A DNA stretch of 64,000 nt from NCBI GenBank assembly GCA_937892845.1, contig CALBGP010000029.1, positions 124,001-188,000 of the forward strand. The letters run 5' to 3'. The notes under the pieces were generated by a model, which saw nothing but the letters and a program-made list of their open reading frames with translations, searched no databases and was not told the DNA's origin. The stretch comes from an uncultured Eggerthellaceae bacterium (GTDB lineage Bacteria > Actinomycetota > Coriobacteriia > Coriobacteriales > Eggerthellaceae). The stretch's first letter is position 1, and each line of letters opens with the position of its first letter. Both the position numbers and the translations under genes were made by a program. Positions 47,242-53,947 of this stretch are shown here, piece by piece.

Positions 47242-48162
47242 ATGGCGAAAACCCTGCCCCCGCTCTTCTACAAACTGCTCATAGTCATAGCCACGGTGAT
47301 GTGGGGCCTGTCGTTCGTGGTCACCAAGGGAGCCGTGGACGCCGTGCCGCCCGCATGGCTCATGGGCATGCGCTTCACGGGCACGGCCCTCATCCTCATA
47401 GCGGTGTTCTGGAAGAAACTGGCGCGCAACCTGGATATGAGCCACCTGGTTGCAGGCACGCTGCTGGGCATAGCCTCGTTCGTCGGGTTCTGGCTGCAGA
47501 CTGTGGGCATCACCGATACGACACCCGGCAAAAACGCGTTCCTCACGGCCACGTACTGCGTCATGGTCCCGTTCATCTACTGGGCGGTGGCGCACCGCAA
47601 GCCTACGCCGTACAACATCATCGCAGCGGTGCTGTGCATTGCGGGCGTGGGGCTTGTTGCCCTCAAGGACGGCAATCTGAGCATGCAGTGGGGCGATGCC
47701 ATCACCATCCTGTCCGCAGTCTTTTTCGCCATCCACATCGTGCTGGTGGCGGTGCTGGCAACACGGCATGAGATCATGACCATCACCATAATCCAAATCG
47801 CGGTCAGCGGCGTGCTGGGCATAGGCGTGGGCCTTGCAACCGAACCCCTCCCCCAGGCAAGCGCCTTCACATTCGGCTTCTTCATGGAGCTGGGATATCT
47901 GATCGTGTTCGCGTCGTGTCTGGCCATGGTGTTCCAAAATGTCGGGCAGGCGCACGTGACCCCGTCACAGGCCGCGCTGCTGCTTTCGCTTGAAAGCGTG
48001 TTCGGCGTGATATTCAGCGTGCTGCTTTATGGCGAAGAGGTCACGCTGCAACTGCTTGCGGGTTTCGCGCTCATCTTCGGCGCCATCGTGATATCGGAAG
48101 TGTTCCCGCTGCCGAAAAAGAACCAGGACGGCGAATCGGCATCCATCAACGGGAACGGCTGA
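47242..48162 (+). CDS. DMT-superfamily (EamA) transporter 2
   Basis: 306 residues with ten helices, a tandem paralogue of the preceding gene (LIVIATVMWGLSFVVTKGAV; LLLSLESVFGVIFSVLLYGE). GAAAGGAGCTGCCGAGC gives it a strong ribosome site, unlike its upstream twin. The two may form a heteromeric transporter or differ in substrate. Its 3' end overlaps the convergent folB stop by 17 bases. Confidence 0.9.
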   Translation: MAKTLPPLFYKLLIVIATVMWGLSFVVTKGAVDAVPPAWLMGMRFTGTALILIAVFWKKLARNLDMSHLVAGTLLGIASFVGFWLQTVGITDTTPGKNAFLTATYCVMVPFIYWAVAHRKPTPYNIIAAVLCIAGVGLVALKDGNLSMQWGDAITILSAVFFAIHIVLVAVLATRHEIMTITIIQIAVSGVLGIGVGLATEPLPQASAFTFGFFMELGYLIVFASCLAMVFQNVGQAHVTPSQAALLLSLESVFGVIFSVLLYGEEVTLQLLAGFALIFGAIVISEVFPLPKKNQDGESASINGNG

Positions 48163-48547
48163 TGACCACAGAGGCGTAGGCTACGGGCAACCCGATGGGA
48201 GCCCATGGCTTCTTAAGCTCCACCAACACGTGCTCCACGGCGGGAAACTCCGCCAGGATGGCCGAAGCCACGCGTTCGGCGGCGCGCTCGATGAGCTTGC
48301 AGGGGGTTTCGCGCATCACCCGGTCGGCCAGGTGGCATACTGCGCCGTAGTCGATGGAATCAGCCAGATCGTCGCTGCGGCCCGCAGGGGCCAGATCGGC
48401 GGTCAGCTCGAGCGTGAGCAGGAACTTCTGACCGAGCGCCGTCTCCTCGGGGAACACCCCGTGATTGGCGAATATCTCCAAATCGACGATGCGAATGCAA
48501 TCCTTCGGCACCGAAACCGGCGCCTTCCGGGCAACGGCGTCCTGCAT
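48146..48547 (-). CDS. folB: Dihydroneopterin aldolase
   Basis: 133 residues. IRIVDLEIFANHGVFPEETA, LGQKFLLTLELTADLA, DSIDYGAVCHLADRVM and VEHVLVELKKPWAPIGLPVA match FolB, which cleaves dihydroneopterin to 6-hydroxymethyl-dihydropterin in folate synthesis. It starts two bases after the HD-protein stop and is last in the folE-HD-folB unit. Its tail overlaps the DMT gene end by 17 bases. Confidence 0.93.
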   Translation of the reverse strand: MQDAVARKAPVSVPKDCIRIVDLEIFANHGVFPEETALGQKFLLTLELTADLAPAGRSDDLADSIDYGAVCHLADRVMRETPCKLIERAAERVASAILAEFPAVEHVLVELKKPWAPIGLPVAYASVVISRSR

Positions 48548-48549
48548 GG

Positions 48550-49149
48550 CTACACCCCTATCCTCAAGTTCATCTTCTCCTCAGACCACGAACACGACCC
48601 GCGCATGCAGCAGGCGAAGCAGGCGCGTGAGGCCTTGTCCGCGCGGTAGAGCAACCGGCCAAGCTCCGATGAGCCTTCCGGGCAGCGGCGGTGCTCGGCC
48701 ACGGCGCGCACGATGGCGGCGCAGTCGTCGGGGCTCAGCTGCATGGGAGCCTCGGACACAGTGCCGCCCGCAGCGACCGGCGCAGCGCTTTCCGCAGCAC
48801 CGGACTCGACTTCAGCCATGGCAGGCGCAACATCCGCCAAGATGAGCGCGGCGATTTCGGCACCAGCTTCTTCGTGCGGACGACGGGATGCGTACTGCTC
48901 ATCTTTCCCGATATCGTGCAGCAGTGCGGCCGCATAGATGACGGCACGCGAAAAGCCCAGGTCGCGCTCAAGATTCTCAATCCAGGCGATGCGGGCCACA
49001 TCCAGCAGATGCTCTACGCCGTGCCGGCAGTACGGACGGTCCGCCTCAAACTGCGCCAGGCGCACCGCATGCTCCCGGTAGAGCGGATGCGACCAGATGG
49101 CGTCCAGCAAAGCCGTGGCGCCGTCGTAGGTATGATGGTCTTCGGCCAT
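48550..49149 (-). CDS. HD-domain phosphohydrolase between folE and folB
   Basis: 199 residues. HD metal-site residues are visible: CRHGVEHLLDVARI (His43, His47), ALLHDIGK (His78-Asp79), PHEEAG (His92), and a late Asp in LYRADKASRACFACC. A cysteine-rich tail CFACCMRGSC follows. The start at 49149 lies 11 bases after the folE stop. Folate synthesis needs removal of the triphosphate from the FolE product, a step done by different families in different bacteria. An HD enzyme (MptB) acts on a dihydroneopterin phosphate in archaea, so a similar role here is plausible but unproven. Confidence 0.82.
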   Translation of the reverse strand: MAEDHHTYDGATALLDAIWSHPLYREHAVRLAQFEADRPYCRHGVEHLLDVARIAWIENLERDLGFSRAVIYAAALLHDIGKDEQYASRRPHEEAGAEIAALILADVAPAMAEVESGAAESAAPVAAGGTVSEAPMQLSPDDCAAIVRAVAEHRRCPEGSSELGRLLYRADKASRACFACCMRGSCSWSEEKMNLRIGV

Positions 49150-49160
49150 CCCGGCGCCCG

Positions 49161-49715
49161 CTAGCGAACCGCGTTGTAGAAGTCGCCGACCAGCGCCGCA
49201 TCCGTTGCGAACACGCCGCGACGGGCGATGGTGACGGTTTGCGCACCGGGCTTGTTCACGCCGCGCATGCTCATGCACATGTGCTCGGCGCGGACCATGA
49301 CCATGGCCCCTTTCGCCCCCAACTCGTCCATGAGCGCGTCGGCGATCTGGCCGGTCAGGCGCTCTTGCACCTGCAGGCGGCGGGCGAACACCTCCACGGT
49401 GCGCGCCAGCTTGCTCAGGCCCACGACCTTGCCGTCGGGCACGTAGGCAATGTGAACCGTACCGAAAAACGGCAGCAGATGATGCTCGCAGAGAGAATAG
49501 AACTGGATGTCGCGCTCAACGACCATGTCGCTGCCGGAGACATCGAAGGTCTTCGACAGATGCTCGGCTGCAGACCGGTCCATGCCGCCGGCCAGCTCCG
49601 CGTACATGCGGGCCACGCGCTCCGGCGTCTCAATCAGCCCGTCCCTATCCGGGTCTTCGCCGATGCCTTCCAGCAGCAAGCGGACCGCGCGTTCTACTTT
49701 TTCTTGATCGACCAT
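49161..49715 (-). CDS. folE: GTP cyclohydrolase I
   Basis: 184 residues, type IA. ETPERVARMYAELAGGMD, FYSLCEHHLLPFFGTVHIAY (zinc Cys and His), VGLSKLARTVEVFARRLQVQ and EHMCMSMRGVNKPGAQTVT with the second zinc Cys are all present. It opens GTP to 7,8-dihydroneopterin triphosphate. First gene of the folE-HD-folB unit. Confidence 0.96.
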   Translation of the reverse strand: MVDQEKVERAVRLLLEGIGEDPDRDGLIETPERVARMYAELAGGMDRSAAEHLSKTFDVSGSDMVVERDIQFYSLCEHHLLPFFGTVHIAYVPDGKVVGLSKLARTVEVFARRLQVQERLTGQIADALMDELGAKGAMVMVRAEHMCMSMRGVNKPGAQTVTIARRGVFATDAALVGDFYNAVR

Positions 49716-50182
49716 ACCTACCCTATCGTTTCCGCCAGATATCGTTTCCGCCGGGCGCCCGAAAGGCTCCGGCTGTTCGTTTTCGTCCGTTCATCATATG
49801 CCAGATGGGCGCATAGCGCACGCGCAGCGGTGCATCTTTGGCAAAGATTCATCTCATGATCGCCGAACGCAAACGTCGTCTTCCAGCAGAAATCGCGCGT
49901 TCGTGGCCATCCGTGAATGGAATGCGGTCTCCTCCGTCGGAGCGCGAATCAACACGCAGTCAGGGATATGGCATGCATCCGGCGCCTGGATTTCCAAGGC
50001 CTGCTCGGACATTGCGCCCGAAAAAAACGAATCACCTCGGGGACACGGTAAACGACAAGAGAGAGGAAAAGGAGTCAACCGCCACCTCAAGGTGATGAAC
50101 CGAACTTTAGCACTAGCGCAAATTAAAGTGAATATGGGTTTTCCGATTTAACGCTTTGTTAATCTTGTGGCACGATGCAAAG

Positions 50183-50221
50183 CCCCTCTTCCAGAAACGG
50201 ACTCCGTTTCTGGAAGAGGGG
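50183..50221. repeat. 39-base palindrome (19-base arms)
   Basis: Arms 50183-50201 and 50203-50221 are perfectly complementary around a single base. It may be a terminator for the leftward hsdR remnant, or a mobile-element end. It is followed directly by (GATTCA)4 at 50224-50247. Confidence 0.85.
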
Positions 50222-50223
50222 TG

Positions 50224-50247
50224 GATTCAGATTCAGATTCAGATTCA
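50224..50247. repeat. Hexanucleotide repeat (GATTCA)4
   Basis: Four exact units beside the 39-base palindrome. Confidence 0.9.
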
Positions 50248-50335
50248 CGCCTTCGCGCCCGCGTCTTCTCCTTATCGTTTCGAATCTGCCGGGCAGCCCC
50301 GCCCCAGCCCGCCGCCGAAACGACCCGACAATCCG

Positions 50336-50686
50336 CTATGCCGCTCGCGAATAGAAGTACTCGTAGATTTCATCCCTGTAGGCCGGAATGGACTCATCCG
50401 GATAGCTCTGGGGCAGAAACCGGTACAACTCGTCGCGGATGAGGGTCCTCACAACCGATTGGGTCTCCGGCTTCTCGGTCCAACGCTCCAGCTGCGCAAG
50501 CCGTTCCTGAACCGCGTCGACAAGCTCGCGCCGCAGCACAACCTCGCGGTAGCTCGTGCGTCCAAGGGTGCCATGCATCCCAAGCTTCTCATCGTTGTAG
50601 GCATAGACCAGATCCCAGCCCATTGCGCGCAGCAGCTCGCCCGCGGGCTTCTGAACGGCCTCTTCCTCCGAATAGCGGCTCGACAT
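50336..50686 (-). pseudogene. Type I restriction HsdR remnant with the core deleted
   Basis: 116 residues. The first ~55 (SEEEAVQKPAGELLRAMGWD, then VYAYNDEKLGMHGTLGRTSY) are the start of an HsdR nuclease domain. The last ~50 (TQSVVRTLIRDELYRFLPQS, then DEIYEYFYSRA) resemble the HsdR C-terminus. The roughly 900-residue nuclease/helicase core is missing, and the join is in frame near residue 65. No restriction activity is expected. No hsdM is present; only an hsdS fragment remains 2 kb away. Confidence 0.72.
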
Positions 50687-50695
50687 CGCGATCTC

Positions 50696-51477
50696 CTAAA
50701 TTCGGTTCTGCAGATCTTCCGGCGAGGGAAGGTACTTGGCGAAATCACCTGGCAGCACATCGCCCAAACGATAGGCGCTCACACCGATGGGCTTGTTGAC
50801 GTCTTTGAGCGTGTACTCCGCCACCACGTCGTTTTTCTCCTTGCACAGGAGCAGCCCGATGGTGGGATTGTCGCCCGCGCCCTTGAGCTCGCCATCTGCC
50901 GCTCGATCTCATGTTCCTCGTAGCTCTGGTTGGCGGTGATGAAATCGAACACGTGCGGATCTTTGAGGGCCTGCTGGACAAGCTCGCTTTGCGGATCGGG
51001 CAGCGTGCGGGAGAAGTTCGATACGCTGCCGGAAACGGCCTGCCGCTCATAAAGATGCAGGTCAAGCTGGTGATCGAAAACGGTTTGGGACCATCCGTTC
51101 TCAATGATCGCCTGCCGATACCATTCGCGTTGAGCGCCAGGTTCGGTCTTGTCGAGAAGCTTCATGATATGGCCCCAGGGAATTTTGCAGTAGGCACTGC
51201 ATAATTCAGAACTGACCTCACGGGCAAATTTCGCCATATAGCGCAGATTGCGCCCACTCATTCCCTTGATGCCGGGAAATGCCGCACGAATATCTTTGGA
51301 CAAAGAGTCTATGAAGCCGGTGCCGTATTCACGCTCTTCATTAAGATGGCAGCCGATGCGCCAATGCATCGCGACCAAGCCCGCAGAGGCCCGCGCCGCA
51401 ACCTCGGAACGAGTAGTCGCAATCTCACCTTTCACCTGCTCGAGCAAGTTGAGATAATCAGAACCGTTTGCAAGCAT
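50696..51477 (-). pseudogene. YhcG/DUF1016-type nuclease gene with internal deletion and frameshift
   Basis: ATG 51477 follows a very strong GGAGGGAGGAG. The N-terminal DUF1016 half is intact (GLVAMHWRIGCHLNEEREYG, GRNLRYMAKFAREV, YCKIPWGHIMKLLDKTE, SYEEHEIERQM). Right after this, near 50885, about 65 residues that hold the PD-(D/E)XK core are missing, and the C-terminal family sequence (DNPTIGLLLCKEKNDVVAEY, GVSAYRLGDVLPGDFAKYLP) continues in another frame to a stop at 50696. The gene is broken. Confidence 0.82.
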
Positions 51478-51538
51478 GATTCTCCTCCCTCCTCCCAATT
51501 GCACAGCGCCTGCTGCACAACTTACCCATCATTTCGCC

Positions 51539-52594
51539 TTATCCCCATAGCCCCATATTCGACATCGCGTACAGCGGAACGTTTCTCATCCAATCCTGGT
51601 CACGGTACCCGGAAAGACTGAAGCGAACGGATCTGATCTCCGAATGGGACTCCCTGAATGCCCGGAGGCTTTTGGATTTAAGATTCTCCTCGGCCTTCAC
51701 CTCAATGGCGAACACACTGTTCGGCCCCTGCACCAGAAAGTCGACCTCTCCCGACGAGCTCTCAGCTGACCAATAGTACGGTGTGAACCCGCAGTCGGAT
51801 ACGAGCTGCTGGCAGACGTACTGCTCGGTGAGAGAACCTTTGAACTCCTCGAAAATCTTACTGCCCCCGACAACTGTCTCCTTGTCGAGCCCCGCCATCG
51901 CGCCAAGGAGTCCGACGTCGACAAGGAAGAGCTTGAACGCCGTGTCGTCGGCATAGGGGCGCAGAGGGATGCCGGGTTTCGAGATTCGTCGGACGAGCGT
52001 TGCGATTCCAGTCTGCGTGAGCCAGGTGATGGCTGACTGATAGTTCCTTGCCCGCGCGCCCGACGCGATATGACTAAACACGAATTTCTTGTTCTCGCGG
52101 CCAAGGTGCATGGGGATTGACCGCCACGCGGCGAGCGCGTACTCAGTTTCGGTCCTGTTGAGGTGTTTCGAGATGTCGCGCTCGTAACCGCGCAGAATCT
52201 CGAGCTGCACCTCACGTGCATCCTCCAGAAGGCCCCGTTCGAGGAAAGCGCCCACCGCCTCCGGCATGCCCCCGACGTAATAGTACTGGCGAAGGAGTGG
52301 AACGAGTTTGCTTGAAAAGCTGTTGATGAGATCTGTGTCGCCCGTATCGACAAGGTCGCGAAGTGCCCGATTCCCTGCTGCGACAAGAAACTCCCGGAAG
52401 CTCAGGGGGTATAGATCGAGCGTGTTCACCTTCCCTACGGGGTATCCGCTGCCCTCGTGCACGGTGATGCCCAGAAGAGAGCCAGCTGCAGCCACCGCGT
52501 ACCCGGGCGCGTTCTCGCAGAAGTTTTTCACATGTTTTGGCGAAAATACGGCCGTAAAAAAACCAAATTTGGAGAAAATCAGGCGGAACCTCAC
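51539..52594 (-). pseudogene. DUF4143 ATP-binding protein gene lacking its ATPase N-terminus
   Basis: The open frame is 351 codons but family similarity begins only at about codon 24 (VKNFCENAPGYAVAAAGSLL), which is the sensor region after Walker B. The Walker A and B segments, about 100 residues, are absent. The C-terminal DUF4143 part is complete (YYWSAESSSGEVDFLVQGPN, FAIEVKAEENLKSKSLRAFR). The codons before the join read through an AT-rich stretch with two direct repeats (52535 and 52567), as if an internal deletion had fused the upstream region to the middle of the gene. Confidence 0.72.
52535..52579. repeat. Two 13-base imperfect direct repeats, 32 bases apart
   Basis: TTTTGGCGAAAAT at 52535 and ATTTGGAGAAAAT at 52567 (two mismatches), in the former upstream region of the truncated DUF4143 gene. 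Confidence 0.6.
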
Positions 52595-52630
52595 TCCTGC
52601 CCGACCATCACCCGTAAAGCGAGCCTGGCG

Positions 52631-52825
52631 TCACACCTCGATTTCCCCGGACATGAGCTTGGGAAGCAGCCGGTCGCGAGCCTCCCTTGCTGCATGCGAA
52701 GAGCCACTTAGGGTCATAATCTCACTCGCAAGCGCTTTGACCTTCTCATCAAACAAATCGAGCAATCCATCATCGGGAATAAGCACCGGATATTGCTCCA
52801 TCGCGGCCCAATCAGCGCGCGGCAT
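52631..52825 (-). pseudogene. C-terminal fragment of a type I restriction specificity subunit (HsdS)
   Basis: 64 codons ending EARDRLLPKLMSGEIEV, the typical C-terminal helix of HsdS after LIPDDGLLDLFDEKVKALAS. Both target-recognition domains are missing. It overlaps the end of the AlbA_2 fragment upstream by 14 bases, where the two have been joined. Confidence 0.75.
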
Positions 52826-53078
52826 CTTCGTACCCGTTTTGCTTGGGATTGTTCACCGCATTCACAACCATCCGCTGCATGTCACGAACAGCGGCAGGCG
52901 GGATACCGACAACGGCGCCGCCATCGTCAACGCCCATGAAAATGTTGCCGCCTTGACGGTTCGCGAACGAGCAAACGGTCTCGTACAGGTCGTTTTGCGG
53001 ACCCGCTCCATACCGCTTGAACTCGGTTACCAATCCTTCGCCGGCCGCAAGATACCCTCTCAATTCCTCTGCATCCAT
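52812..53078 (-). pseudogene. N-terminal fragment of an AlbA_2/Schlafen-type ATP-binding protein
   Basis: 88 codons: LVTEFKRYGAGPQNDLYETV, CSFANRQGGNIFMGVDDGG and VVGIPPAAVRDMQRMVVNAV form the AlbA_2 domain. Similarity ends at NNPKQ and the frame stops shortly after, at the junction with the HsdS fragment. The full family has ~450 residues. Confidence 0.72.
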
Positions 53079-53174
53079 ACGCCACCTCCAATGCGACAGT
53101 GTCGTTTTCCTGTCGCGACATTGTCGCTTTCGCAGGGGCCACCTTGGCCGAAGGGCGAAAAAGGACGGGCTGTC

Positions 53175-53945
53175 TCAGGAGGCCGCATCCTCATCGAAGA
53201 AATCCCTGTCCGGTTCCTTGACCTCGAACGTGGCCTTGGTGCTGACACCCACGCCGTAGTCAATCATGAGCTCGGCGAGGTCGTGACCGTCCACGAGAAC
53301 GATCTTTTGCGTGTGGATGCCCCTCGCGTACTCCCTCGCCCCCGAGGAGAATTTGGCGGTGATGATGAACAGGCCGCGCGAGGCGCCCTCGCCGTAGCCC
53401 ATGGCGAGGAGGATCCTTCCGACGAGGTATTCGAAGAAGTACGGGCTCTTGCTCATGACCATGGAGAGAAGGTCCTCGATAAGCGCCTCGCGCATCTCGC
53501 CATAAGAGGCCTCCATCGTTTCCATGGGGGACATCTGCTCCTGGGCCGCCTCGTCTGCGCAGCTGCCCTTGTCGGCGCTTTTCTTTTTTGAGGCGTAGCC
53601 GTTCTTCCACGCCCGGAACGCCTCGCACTCCTTCATGAGCTCTTTCGCGGTGAACGGACCGTCGTGATTTGACAGGAAGACCCGCCCGGAATCGGTGATG
53701 AGGTAGGTGCCCTTCTTTTCCCCGTATTCGACGAGTTTGGCTTTTTCGAGATCGGTGATGGCCCAGTAGAGGCGGTTGCAGAAGCGCAGCTGACCGCTCG
53801 ACAGCCGCTCGGCCTGCTCCTCCTCGGTGAGCGAGAAGTGCTCGATCATGTCCGCCTGGATCTCCTTGGAGGAGACGAGCCCATCGCGCTTGCTGAGCGA
53901 GATGAGGACGGGCTGCATGAACTCATGCCATTTGGGCATCGTCAT
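53175..53945 (-). pseudogene. Mrr-like restriction protein with the catalytic core deleted in frame
   Basis: 256 residues from ATG 53945. The N-terminal Mrr winged-helix domain is present (GLVSSKEIQADMIEHFSLTE, RLYWAITDLEKAKLVEY). The start of the nuclease domain (FFEYLVGRILLAMGYGEG, to residue 187) is joined directly to its end (ASRGLFIITAKFSSGAREYA, IVLVDGHDLAELMIDYGVGV). The stretch of about 60 residues that holds the catalytic Asp and QxK motif in Mrr proteins is absent, so cleavage is not expected. The frame is open, so a non-catalytic product may be made. It follows the MmeI-like gene by two bases. Confidence 0.75.
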
Positions 53946-53947
53946 GG

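Larger units (their letters stand above)
49716..50335. other. 620-base non-coding space with a GGCCA motif, a long palindrome and a hexamer repeat
   Basis: No credible gene. At about 49908 there is GGCCATCCGTGAATGGAATG, nearly the same as the minus-strand motif at 45905. A 39-base palindrome lies at 50183-50221, followed by four GATTCA units. An AT-rich patch at about 50100-50165 could hold a promoter, but I cannot assign one. Confidence 0.6.

Noticed and set aside
49798..50151. Small protein gene between folE and the hsdR remnant
   Set aside because: The frame owes its length to a repeated GGCCA motif, has no ribosome site, and reads as low-complexity sequence.
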